NCBI RefSeq assembly: GCF_014200495.1
Contig: NZ_JACHBY010000001.1
Coordinates: forward strand, 744,001 to 808,000
Reading direction: 5' to 3'
Length of the DNA: 64,000 bases
From: Mucilaginibacter geliditolerans
GTDB taxonomy: Bacteria; Bacteroidota; Bacteroidia; Sphingobacteriales; Sphingobacteriaceae
Below, piece by piece: positions 27,288 through 35,770 of this stretch (positions are counted from its first letter, which is position 1; every line of letters starts with the position of its first letter). The notes below the pieces were generated by a model. It made no database searches. It was not told where the DNA came from and saw nothing but the letters and a program-made list of their open reading frames with translations. Position numbers and translations under genes: made by a program.

Positions 27288-29003
27288 TTATTTTAAAGAA
27301 AAGTGTTCAGCAATAGGCCCCAATGCCAGGGCAGGGAAAAACGATAAGGCAGCAACAATAAGTATTACAGCAAATACCATAATACCAAAAGTTGAGGTAT
27401 CGCTTTTTAAGGTGCCGGCAGATTCCGGTATGAATTTTTTGTTGGCCAAAATACCGGCAATAGCAACCGGGCCTATGATGGGTAAAAAGCGACCAAACAG
27501 CAGTACAAAACCGGCACTTACGTTCCAGAAGATATTGTTATCGCCTAAGCCTTCAAAGCCCGAACCGTTATTGGCGGCAGACGAGGTATATTGATATAGC
27601 ATTTCTGAAAAGCCATGGAAACTTGGGTTATTGAGCCACGCTGATGGCTTAACCGCCCAATCGGCATTTGGCATATGTACCAGTACGTAAGATGATATAG
27701 CTGTGCCTACCAGTATAATAAAGGGATGCAATAAGGCGATAATAGAGGCGATCTTCATTTCGCGGGCTTCGATCTTTCGCCCGAAAAACTCCGGCGTTCG
27801 CCCAACCATCAGCCCGGATATAAATACGGCTATAATGATAAAGATATAGAAGTTCAATATCCCCACACCGCAGCCTCCATAAAAGCAGTTGGTCATCATC
27901 GCCATCATCATCATAAACCCGGGTACCGGCATGGCGCTGTCATGCATAGAGTTGACCGACCCGGTAGATATGACGGTAGTTATAATATTCCAGTAAGCGG
28001 TATTGGCCGGACCAAATCTTACTTCCTTACCCTCCATTGACCCGGTTGGCTGGCTAATTCCCATTCGAGCTATGGCCGGACTGCCGTTGATCTCCGCATT
28101 CATCGTAGGGATGAGCAGCATGAGCATACCAATGGTCATTACACTAAACATTACATAGGCAAACTTTTTCTTTTTGAGATAAAAGCCTAAAGCGAATACT
28201 AACGCTATCGGGATGATGGTTTGCGCTACCAGTTCAACAGTATTGGTTAAATAATTCGGATTTTCGAGCGGGTGAGCCGAGTTTGCGCCAAACCAGCCAC
28301 CGCCATTGGTACCCAAATGTTTTATGGCGATCATGGCTGCTGCCGGGCCCCTTGATACATGGGCAGTATCGCCCTGCAGGGTAATAAACGTGTCTTTAGC
28401 CTTGTAGCTTGTGGGCGTGCCGTTGAAGGCCAGGATGATAGCCATCACAACTGATAATGGCAATAATATGCGGGTAATGCTTTTTACAAAAAAGTCCCAG
28501 AAGTTGCCCAGTTTGTCGGTTACCTTATCCCTGAATGCCTTGAATAAAACAAACAATGCGGCAATACCTGTAGCTGCTGATACAAATTGCAGGAACATAA
28601 TCACAAAGTGCTGGGTGAAATAGGTAGCGCCGCTCTCGCCCGAGTAATCCTGTAAGTTACAGTTCACCACAAAGCTGATAGCAGTATTAAATGCCAGGTC
28701 GGGAGTTTGGTTAGGATTACCGTCAGGGTTCAAAGGCAAATGCGCCTGGTACAATAAGCAGAAAAAAGCATAAAATAACCAAACGCTATTTATGGTGAGC
28801 AGCGCAAGCATATGTTGCTTCCAGTTCATTTCTTTTCTGGTGTCAATACCACTGAAACGGAAAATGAAACGTTCAACGGGGGCCATAAAATCCAGCCAGG
28901 TTTCTTGACCGCCAAACATGCGTGCAATGTAAATACCAAGTGGGATAGCGATGGCCAGGGTAAGCAGGTAGGTAAAAATTACGCCTGAGATTTCGGTGTT
29001 CAT
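27288..29003 (-). CDS. kdpA: potassium-transporting ATPase KdpA subunit
   Basis: 571 residues, a polytopic membrane protein of the superfamily of K+ transporters. Selectivity-filter-like Gly motifs are visible ([61 protein letters not shown]). It forms the K+ channel-like path of the pump. It follows kdpF by 12 bp. Confidence 0.98.
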   Translation of the reverse strand: MNTEISGVIFTYLLTLAIAIPLGIYIARMFGGQETWLDFMAPVERFIFRFSGIDTRKEMNWKQHMLALLTINSVWLFYAFFCLLYQAHLPLNPDGNPNQTPDLAFNTAISFVVNCNLQDYSGESGATYFTQHFVIMFLQFVSAATGIAALFVLFKAFRDKVTDKLGNFWDFFVKSITRILLPLSVVMAIILAFNGTPTSYKAKDTFITLQGDTAHVSRGPAAAMIAIKHLGTNGGGWFGANSAHPLENPNYLTNTVELVAQTIIPIALVFALGFYLKKKKFAYVMFSVMTIGMLMLLIPTMNAEINGSPAIARMGISQPTGSMEGKEVRFGPANTAYWNIITTVISTGSVNSMHDSAMPVPGFMMMMAMMTNCFYGGCGVGILNFYIFIIIAVFISGLMVGRTPEFFGRKIEAREMKIASIIALLHPFIILVGTAISSYVLVHMPNADWAVKPSAWLNNPSFHGFSEMLYQYTSSAANNGSGFEGLGDNNIFWNVSAGFVLLFGRFLPIIGPVAIAGILANKKFIPESAGTLKSDTSTFGIMVFAVILIVAALSFFPALALGPIAEHFSLK

Positions 29004-29015
29004 AGTTTTTAATGA

Positions 29016-29093
29016 TTAGAATTTTTCGGGTTTTAACAGCACATATACCATGTAGACAAACACGGCTATGGCGACGATGAATAATGCGGTCAT
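29016..29093 (-). CDS. kdpF: KdpF, 25-aa subunit of the potassium pump
   Basis: A very short frame: MTALFIVAIAVFVYMVYVLL followed by KPEKF and a stop. It is one membrane helix with the C-terminal KPEKF motif typical of KdpF. KdpF is a lipid-like stabiliser of the KdpABC complex. The position directly ahead of kdpA, with a 12-bp gap, confirms the call. Confidence 0.9.
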   Translation of the reverse strand: MTALFIVAIAVFVYMVYVLLKPEKF

Positions 29094-29099
29094 AAAGAA

Positions 29100-29183
29100 T
29101 CAGATTTTTTCGAAGTAGTTAACGGATTTGAAAAATAGCCAGAAGAACGCCAGGCCGAGCAGTACATAAATGATAGTTATCAT
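29100..29183 (-). CDS. 27-aa single-span membrane protein of the kdp operon
   Basis: Frame MITIIYVLLGLAFFWLFFKS followed by VNYFEKI and TGA: one membrane helix with a short polar tail. It lies 6 bp ahead of kdpF on the same strand. It is about the same size as KdpF and could be a second accessory helix or a relic of duplication. No family recognised. Confidence 0.65.
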   Translation of the reverse strand: MITIIYVLLGLAFFWLFFKSVNYFEKI

Positions 29184-29194
29184 TTTTTATTTAT

Positions 29195-29359
29195 TTAGAG
29201 GTGTAAGAAAAATTTGAATTTTAAGTAGCAGACATAAACCAGGGACAGCGCTATCAGCCAGGCGAAAACGATTATTGCGATATCTTTAAAGGTGTATTTG
29301 TCCCTTTCGTCCGGGGTATCGGTCGTCTGCTTGTCAGGATGGAATATTCGTTTTTGCAT
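29195..29359 (-). CDS. 54-aa single-span membrane protein, first gene of the kdp operon
   Basis: The frame begins MQKRIFHPDKQTTDTPDERD, a charged cytoplasmic stretch of about 25 residues, then one span (DIAIIVFAWLIALSLVYVCYL) and a basic-aromatic tail (KFKFFLHL). It lies 11 bp ahead of the 27-aa gene, and all three small frames and kdpA share strand and close spacing. I know no named family. It is probably a pump accessory or regulator (inference). Confidence 0.65.
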   Translation of the reverse strand: MQKRIFHPDKQTTDTPDERDKYTFKDIAIIVFAWLIALSLVYVCYLKFKFFLHL

Positions 29360-29821
29360 AATTTACTGCTCTTATTTGCGCCAACATGCCAAAACGAGAG
29401 CCAGAAAACGAAAAGATTTAGCCAAGCAAAGCAAAATTCTGTAATTCAGTGACTTACATTACAACAAGGCAAACTTCAGTATAATTGCGAATCGGTTAAA
29501 AGTCCCTTATTTTGAGAGGGTATATCAAGATTAAATAGTAACAGCAGACTGGGCTTTCAATTCATTGCACCCTATTTGTACTTTAAAATAATTCGATAGT
29601 GATATACAAACGATCTTGAAAATGGGAATTAAGGGTGTTCTAATCCCATGTTACCTGAACACAAAAAGAGATTGCGATAATCCCGTTAAATATCATTGAA
29701 ACAAGATTTTAGGGTGTTCCAATCTCATGTCGATTGTAAAAAAGACAATCTTTTTTGTATTCTATAAAAATTAAAGCATTGATAATGAGGGTAAAATAAA
29801 AAATGGGAATGATGTTTAAAC
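29360..29821. other. kdp upstream region with small imperfect repeats
   Basis: There is no gene. There is no TAnnTTTG box close to the first kdp gene; weak sigma-54-like sequences occur at about 29376-29406 (TGGCATG and CTGGCTCTCGTTTTGG, read on the minus strand). Two copies of an 18-base unit GGGTGTTCyAATCyCATG lie at about 29632-29650 and 29711-29728, each closing a small hairpin with sequence just before it. Confidence 0.45.
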
Positions 29822-29886
29822 CATTCCCATGTGTGCACTACATGGGAATGCATTTGAATACCTTGAAGATATTTTATTGATAATCA
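29803..29886. repeat. hairpin-plus-tail repeat, copy 2, with alternative pairing arm
   Basis: An 11-bp stem CATTCCCATGT / ACATGGGAATG (29822-29832 and 29840-29850) around GTGCAC, then the tail TTGAATACCTTGAAG to TTGATAATCA (to 29886), shared with copy 1 at 19112-19180. The stem bases differ from copy 1 but pairing is kept. A third arm, ATGGGAATG at 29803-29811, can pair with the same CATTCCCAT, so two exclusive hairpins are possible. Confidence 0.8.
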
Positions 29887-29936
29887 GCGATATATTAAGC
29901 AATCCCAAAGCTGCTAAATAACCATAGTCATTCAAA

Positions 29937-30194
29937 TCATTTTTTTCCTGTATTTAAACGTACAAGCATGTCATAAAAAGAACTTCCTATTTCTATATGA
30001 TATTCTTTTTCATCAAGACCAATATAAGGAGCAAGAATCAACCTATAATTATTGGGTTCTGTAAATTCGATTGCGATAAACTCACCACCACCGTTTCCTC
30101 CAATAGCTATAGTATTAGGAAGGTATTTTATGATCTCATCACCAGCATTCAATTCTAAAACGGTTAAGGCCCGGGTTGCCTTAGAAATCCACAT
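29937..30194 (-). CDS. truncated SMI1/KNR4 (SUKH)-like protein
   Basis: 85 residues. The centre (YLPNTIAIGGNGGGEFIAIEF) matches the Gly-rich core of SUKH-fold proteins, usually seen as xxFGSNGGGExFAFD. The rest fits the C-terminal half of the fold. The N-terminal half of the domain (about 60 residues) is missing and a stop codon lies directly upstream of the ATG, so this is a remnant or a reduced form. SUKH proteins are often immunity proteins against secreted toxins, but no toxin gene is nearby. It lies 50 bp from repeat copy 2. Confidence 0.55.
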   Translation of the reverse strand: MWISKATRALTVLELNAGDEIIKYLPNTIAIGGNGGGEFIAIEFTEPNNYRLILAPYIGLDEKEYHIEIGSSFYDMLVRLNTGKK

Positions 30195-30374
30195 TAGTTA
30201 TTTCGTAAGCTTTTTACCAGACTCATTATTGCAGAGTTAGTACAGGTAAAACCATACCCTTACTCAAGGGGTAGGCTTTTAACTATTAACTGGTCCTTTA
30301 TTAACTAGATAAAGGCGTATAAAGAACAGAGTATGATTTCAGACCATTATTAAAATGGCTTTGGTGCAATATTT

Positions 30375-33164
30375 CTATTTTTTATTGTCCGGCATCAAAA
30401 CCAATTTGATATAATTTTTTCCGCTCAAATATTTCTGAGCTGTTTCTTTCAAACTCTCTTGTGTTATATTCGCCATGTTAGCCTTGTAATCATTCACCTG
30501 GTTTAACGGGTTATTATCCTGTAATTGATCAGTCAAATAACCGTACCACCATTCATTGGTCTTTATATTGATCTCGTGGGTACGCAGTTTCTCAGCTTTG
30601 TATTTATCGATATTAACCACTGGCGGGCCCTCTGTTTTAAGCTTGGCTATCTCATCCAATGCTGAAGCAATCAGTTTATCAACATTTTGCGGCGCACAAC
30701 CAAAACCAACACCAAAAGTGTAATGAGGGGTAGGATATTTATCGGTACTTGCAAAGGCGCTTGGGCTGTATACTCCACTTTCGTCTTCGCGCAAGCGCTC
30801 TAATAGCCTAATTTCCAATACTTCTTTAAGCGCATCTAATTGGTACTTTACCTGGGCCGAGTAATCAAGATCACCTGTAAAATAAAGTTCTACGGTAGCT
30901 CTTGGCTCACTGCCTTTGTAGATGGTTTTTTCGATGTGGCCTTTTGGCGTATGGATAGCCAGATCTTTAGCATGCTGATGGGAGTTTGTTGATGGTAATG
31001 ATGCAATATATTTTTCCAACAATGGCTTGATGGTTGCCGTATCTATGTTACCTACAAAAACGAAGGTCATTCCGGATGCGTCCGCAAAACGCTCTTTGTA
31101 AATGCTGCAAATTTTATTGAGGTCTATCTGATCCACCATTGCCACGGTTGGTGGCATATGCCGTATATCGTAGCCACTCATAATAGCGGCTATCGAATCT
31201 CTGAATACAATATTCGGGTTATTACCCCTGTTTGCCAGGCCAGCCTTCGTACGTTGAATGATATTATTGAACTGAAGTTCGTCTTTACGAGGTTCCGTTA
31301 AGTAAGCATATAACAATTGGAAAGCAATTTCCAGGTTTTTAGGTATACTGACCCCGGTAACACCCTGTGTTCGATCGGAAATAAAAGGCTGAACACCCAA
31401 TTGTTTTCCCGAAAGATATTTGTCTAATTCTGTTGTATTATAGTTACCCGCGCCAAATGAGTGGATCATACCACCGGCATTAGCCGCGCTTCGGAAATCT
31501 GCATCAGAATATAAAGAGGTTCCACCAGCAGAGAATGCGCTGAACATGATCTCATCATTTTTAAAATCGGTAGGTTTTAATAACACCTTGATACCATTAC
31601 TTAAAGTAAGTGTAGTGATGTTAAGTTCGCTATTTTTTTCTTCTTTAATTATTTTGCCGGGAACAGGATTGTTAATTAATAATGGTTTACTGCTAACATC
31701 ATCGCTATAAGGTTTAAGGTTCTCTGCCTCAACTGCTTTTAACCACTCGTTAACGGTAGTTTCCGATGGTAAAGTAGCTTTGTCCTTGTCCTGACCCAGT
31801 ATCAAAATATCTTTATTATCATTACGGACATAAGTTTCAACAAGCTTGCTCATGTCTGCAAGTGTAATCGTTGGCAACATAGCCTTGACCATTTTATATT
31901 CGACATCAATACCCGGCGCTGCTTCATTTTTCAAAAAGTTATTAAGATATTCACTCACATAAGATTGAGAGTTTGTTTTGCCTTTCGCCCTTAACATATA
32001 TTCTAAATTATTAAAGTAGCTCTCTTTAACGCGCTCCAGTTCTGTAGCGGTAAAACCGAAACGTTTAACGCGTTCCACTTCGCGCCATACCGATTTCAAG
32101 CCTACCTCTAATTCGTTTGGTTTAGCAACAACACTTGCATCAAACATATCAAGGCCACCTAAAAAGTCTTCTATGCCTGTACCGCCTTGTATAAAAGGCG
32201 GATCGGCCTGTCTTGAAAGTTCGCCGTAACGAGCCCTCATCATATTATTAAATAATTCCTTTACTATAGCTTCGCGATATTCTGCTTCGGTAGTTACCGG
32301 GCCTGTTTTGTGTTTGATAATGATCTCAGCCGTAGTGCTGGTCATTTCCTTATCGGTTACTTCCATAAATTGGTTACGGCCGGTAAGTTCAATACTGTAT
32401 TTGGTACGTACCCTTTCCTGTTGAGGGTTTTTCAGATCGCTGAATTTGGCTTTCACTATTTGTTCCATTTGGTCAACATTAACATCACCAACAATGATGA
32501 GTGCCTGAAGATCCGGGCGGTACCAGTCATGATAGAAGCTGGCGATAGTTGGTCGTTTAAAATTGTCTAATACCGTGTCTAAACCAATAGGGATACGTAC
32601 GGAGTAACGTGAGTTATTTAAAAGCTGGGGCCAAAACTGGCGGCGCATACGTTCTGCGGATCCTTTTCCTAAACGTTTTTCTTCCAGAACAACACCGCGT
32701 TCCTTATCAATTTCTACCGGGTCAAGGGTGGCTTCCTGTGCCCAATCACGCATGATCTCGATGCCGTTCTTCAATACTTCCGGATCATCGGATGGTAATG
32801 GCAACTGGTAAACTGTTTCATCAAAACTGGTGTAGGCATTAATATCAGCGCCGAAACGCACACCTTCTTTTTGCAAATAATTCACCAACTCATTGTGAGG
32901 AAAATGTTTGGTCCCATTAAAATTCATATGCTCCATAAAATGGGCCAGGCCGCGCTGATCCTCATTCTCCAACACCGAACCTACTTTGTTGGCCAAGTAA
33001 AATATTACACGATTTTTGGGCTCTTCGTTATGGCGGATATAGTAAGTAAACCCATTAGGTAATTTACCGGTACGTACTACCGGATCTAGCGGCAGAACCT
33101 GAGCCTGCGTTGTAGCGAAACCACCCATAAGCAGGGCAGCAAATAAAATATTTTTGATTTGCAT
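30375..33164 (-). CDS. M16-family zinc metallopeptidase
   Basis: 929 residues with a signal peptide (cleavage near TTQAQ). Two M16 halves: the N-terminal one carries the inverted zinc motif HFMEH (His75, Glu78, His79) within RGLAHFMEHMNFNGTKHF; the C-terminal half (from about residue 500) lacks it, as usual for two-domain M16 peptidases. It is probably a periplasmic peptidase of the pitrilysin type that degrades peptides. It follows the TlpA-like gene by 14 bp and ends the sigma/SusCD locus, which suggests it trims the imported substrate. Confidence 0.93.
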   Translation of the reverse strand: MQIKNILFAALLMGGFATTQAQVLPLDPVVRTGKLPNGFTYYIRHNEEPKNRVIFYLANKVGSVLENEDQRGLAHFMEHMNFNGTKHFPHNELVNYLQKEGVRFGADINAYTSFDETVYQLPLPSDDPEVLKNGIEIMRDWAQEATLDPVEIDKERGVVLEEKRLGKGSAERMRRQFWPQLLNNSRYSVRIPIGLDTVLDNFKRPTIASFYHDWYRPDLQALIIVGDVNVDQMEQIVKAKFSDLKNPQQERVRTKYSIELTGRNQFMEVTDKEMTSTTAEIIIKHKTGPVTTEAEYREAIVKELFNNMMRARYGELSRQADPPFIQGGTGIEDFLGGLDMFDASVVAKPNELEVGLKSVWREVERVKRFGFTATELERVKESYFNNLEYMLRAKGKTNSQSYVSEYLNNFLKNEAAPGIDVEYKMVKAMLPTITLADMSKLVETYVRNDNKDILILGQDKDKATLPSETTVNEWLKAVEAENLKPYSDDVSSKPLLINNPVPGKIIKEEKNSELNITTLTLSNGIKVLLKPTDFKNDEIMFSAFSAGGTSLYSDADFRSAANAGGMIHSFGAGNYNTTELDKYLSGKQLGVQPFISDRTQGVTGVSIPKNLEIAFQLLYAYLTEPRKDELQFNNIIQRTKAGLANRGNNPNIVFRDSIAAIMSGYDIRHMPPTVAMVDQIDLNKICSIYKERFADASGMTFVFVGNIDTATIKPLLEKYIASLPSTNSHQHAKDLAIHTPKGHIEKTIYKGSEPRATVELYFTGDLDYSAQVKYQLDALKEVLEIRLLERLREDESGVYSPSAFASTDKYPTPHYTFGVGFGCAPQNVDKLIASALDEIAKLKTEGPPVVNIDKYKAEKLRTHEINIKTNEWWYGYLTDQLQDNNPLNQVNDYKANMANITQESLKETAQKYLSGKNYIKLVLMPDNKK

Positions 33165-33178
33165 AAAATGAAAGGTTA

Positions 33179-34222
33179 TTAATTAAATAAAGAGGCCAGT
33201 TTTTTAGTTAAATCATCGCCTCGGAGGTTTTTGGCTATAATTTTACCTGTAGGATCGATCAAAAAGTTTTGGGGCACAGACCTCACATCATACAATTTGG
33301 CAGCTGCATTATCCCAAAATTTCAGATCGGATACTTGCGTCCATTCCAAACCATCATGCTTAATAGCGGCCAGCCAGGCATCCTTTTTACCCGGGCGGTC
33401 TAATGAAACACTTAATATGGTAAAATTCTTGTCTTTGTATTTATTGTAAGCCTTTACATAGTTGGGGTTTTCGGCGCGGCATGGGCCACACCATGAAGCC
33501 CAAAAATCCAGCAACACGTATTTACCACGAAAATCAGCAAGATTTATGGGCTTGTCATTCACATCATTTTGTGTAAATACCGGGGCCATTGTGCCAATCA
33601 TAGTTGCAATTGAAGCTTCGATCGATTGGCCTAATTTTTTTCCTGTAGAAGTATTTTGCAGATCCACAGATAAGCCATCATAGAGTTGTTTAAGCGTGGG
33701 TGCGGCTACATCCGACCGTGATAATTGAAGTAATATTTGAAGACTGATATAAGAATCAGCGTTTTGCTGAATATAGTTTTGTTGTATTTCACGTATTTTT
33801 TTCCTGGAATCGGCTCCGCTCTGAAGAACAGGATCGATCATTGCTTCATATTTCTTTTCATCTTCATTTACTCTGGAATCGGTTATTACTGCCGTTTTAA
33901 CAGAATCTTTCCCTGTAATATTAATTATCCCTTTCTCCAGGTAAAGCGATGTTTCGTCAACATTTCTGATAAGGCTCGAGTTACCCGTATGGTCTACTAC
34001 CAATTGTGCCAGTGCTGGTTCATATACCGTCCCACTGAACTGAAAGACACCGTTTTGTACGGTTGAACTATCTTTTTTCAATTTATCCGACTCAACATAG
34101 GTGAGGTAAACCTTAGCGTGGTTATCAAGCCCCCCTATTTTACCATTTAGTGTAAAGTTGTTGTTTTGCGCCAGCGCGAACGCCGGAACAAGGGCAACGC
34201 CCAATAAGATCAGTTTTTTCAT
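33179..34222 (-). CDS. TlpA-like thiol-disulfide oxidoreductase with DUF4369-like N-terminus
   Basis: 347 residues from the ATG at 34222 (MKKLILLGVALVPAFALAQ, a signal peptide); the ATG eleven codons earlier would place residues before the signal. Residues 25-120 match DUF4369 (FTLNGKIGGLDNHAKVYLTY). Residues 205-347 are a thioredoxin/AhpC-TSA fold with the active site WCGPC in FWASWCGPCRAENP and a cis-Pro region VRSVPQNFLIDPTGKI. It is probably a periplasmic reductase. It lies in the ECF-controlled SusCD locus, between SusD and the M16 peptidase, a common arrangement in Sphingobacteriaceae. Confidence 0.92.
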   Translation of the reverse strand: MKKLILLGVALVPAFALAQNNNFTLNGKIGGLDNHAKVYLTYVESDKLKKDSSTVQNGVFQFSGTVYEPALAQLVVDHTGNSSLIRNVDETSLYLEKGIINITGKDSVKTAVITDSRVNEDEKKYEAMIDPVLQSGADSRKKIREIQQNYIQQNADSYISLQILLQLSRSDVAAPTLKQLYDGLSVDLQNTSTGKKLGQSIEASIATMIGTMAPVFTQNDVNDKPINLADFRGKYVLLDFWASWCGPCRAENPNYVKAYNKYKDKNFTILSVSLDRPGKKDAWLAAIKHDGLEWTQVSDLKFWDNAAAKLYDVRSVPQNFLIDPTGKIIAKNLRGDDLTKKLASLFN

Positions 34223-34267
34223 CTGTATTTGATTGTTGTATTTGTTTATTTCCACGCACGTTTATCA

Positions 34268-34303
34268 AACCAAAGCTACGGGACACGGCCCGCCGCTTTG
34301 GTT
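34268..34303 (-). terminator. possible attenuating hairpin between susD and the TlpA-like gene
   Basis: A 9-bp stem AACCAAAGC / GCTTTGGTT encloses a GC-rich loop in the 117-bp gap. There is no T-run, so it may be an mRNA processing or stability element, not a full terminator. Confidence 0.35.
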
Positions 34304-34339
34304 GAAACATGGCGTAAATTATTGATGTTGCCCGCTTAA

Positions 34340-35764
34340 TTAGTAACCCGGATTTTGTATCAATAAATTGTCTAATTGTATCTGTGTCTGCGGTATCGGA
34401 TATAATGCAGCATTAGCGGTATAACCCGTCTTTTCTGCGCCAAGCACTGTTGCTGCTGATGTTGCAGGTGTTACGTTCCTTTTCAAATCAAACCAACGGT
34501 TGCCCCATTCACAAAAAAGCTCTGTTTGCCTTTCGTGCATAACGGCGGTAAGTGCGTTATTTAAGGCAGTTGTTGGCGATGTTACATCAGCGGTAGTGTT
34601 CGGTAAGCCGGCCCGGGTACGTATAGTATTTATATCCGCTAAAGCCTGAGTGAAGTTATTCAAATGCGCGGCAGCTTCGGCGCGGATCAGGTACACTTCG
34701 GCTAACCTCAATATCATTTGATCTTCGGTTGTTACGGTTGCATCTAAATTTTTATATTTATTCGAATAAGAAAACGTTTGGTTACCTACAGATGTTGAGC
34801 CTATCCAATTTTGCAGGCGTTGGTCTCCGGCCTCAAATGCATTTAACAAAAACGGTGTTACCGGGTAATTAGGGGTTGCTCCGGAATATTGAGGTAGAAA
34901 ATGTGCTGCATCACTATTTACCGAAAACTGACCATTTGCCGGCAATTGCCATATAGCTTCATTACTGCCATTAAGAAATACACCATTTAAAGGAACATTG
35001 GCCACATTATATAAACCGGAATTGATAACCGTATTGGCTTCATTATAAGCACTTTGCCAATTACCCTGGTATAAATCAACTTTTGCAAGCAGCGCCATTG
35101 CTGTGTACAGATTGGGCCGGAACCGCCCTGGTGATGGATAGGTTGCTGTCAATTTTTTTTCGGCATCGGTAAGGTCGACCTTTATCTGGGCATATATTGC
35201 AGTAGTAGTGGCCCTCGGCAGAACGGCTGTCGCAGCATAATTTGTTGTGGTTACCAGCGGTACACCACCAAATATATTCACCAGGTTGAAATAATACAGG
35301 GCACGTACAACCTCCATCTCTCCCGTGATCTGCTTTTGGAATGAAGCAGATAAAGCACTGTTATTGGCAACACCACTCAATACCGAATTTACCTGGAACA
35401 TGCTTTGGTAAGGAAATGGCCACAAGTTGCCAGTAACATAGCTATTTAACGGGGTTAAGGTATAGCTATAGAATTGCTGCGCGTCGCTTGAGATGCTGGT
35501 TGTCACTTCGTCAGCAGAAAGTGCGCTGCAAATAGTCATATCTCCATCACTATAGCCAAAACCGTTCCCTCCATTATAAGCATAAACGCCGGCAACAGCG
35601 GACATGGTTGATGCACTATCAGCAAATTCTTCCTGCTGGGTAACCTGTGAAGTTGGATTTGCAGGTATCTCGATGAGTTTTTTGCAGGATGCAAATAACC
35701 CGGAAACCAACAAAAGGCCGATTATTATTTTATTTATATTATAAAAAATCTTTTTCATAACCAT
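34340..35764 (-). CDS. SusD/RagB-family outer-membrane lipoprotein, second locus
   Basis: 474 residues with a lipoprotein signal (lipobox LFASC, then KKLIEIPANPTSQ). TPR-like helices and the family C-terminus (FCEWGNRWFDLKRN, ending TQIQLDNLLIQNPGY) are visible. The start could also be the second Met at 35758, which gives MKKIFYNINKI. It lies 6 bp behind its SusC partner. The cargo is not evident; the peptidase and thioredoxin genes downstream point to peptide-like material (inference). Confidence 0.92.
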   Translation of the reverse strand: MVMKKIFYNINKIIIGLLLVSGLFASCKKLIEIPANPTSQVTQQEEFADSASTMSAVAGVYAYNGGNGFGYSDGDMTICSALSADEVTTSISSDAQQFYSYTLTPLNSYVTGNLWPFPYQSMFQVNSVLSGVANNSALSASFQKQITGEMEVVRALYYFNLVNIFGGVPLVTTTNYAATAVLPRATTTAIYAQIKVDLTDAEKKLTATYPSPGRFRPNLYTAMALLAKVDLYQGNWQSAYNEANTVINSGLYNVANVPLNGVFLNGSNEAIWQLPANGQFSVNSDAAHFLPQYSGATPNYPVTPFLLNAFEAGDQRLQNWIGSTSVGNQTFSYSNKYKNLDATVTTEDQMILRLAEVYLIRAEAAAHLNNFTQALADINTIRTRAGLPNTTADVTSPTTALNNALTAVMHERQTELFCEWGNRWFDLKRNVTPATSAATVLGAEKTGYTANAALYPIPQTQIQLDNLLIQNPGY

Positions 35765-35770
35765 TTTTAC

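Noticed and set aside
29620..29850. Possible CRISPR array because of repeated GGGTGTTC and ATGGGAATG words
   Set aside because: Only two or three imperfect copies with unequal spacing, each part of a hairpin, and no cas genes nearby.
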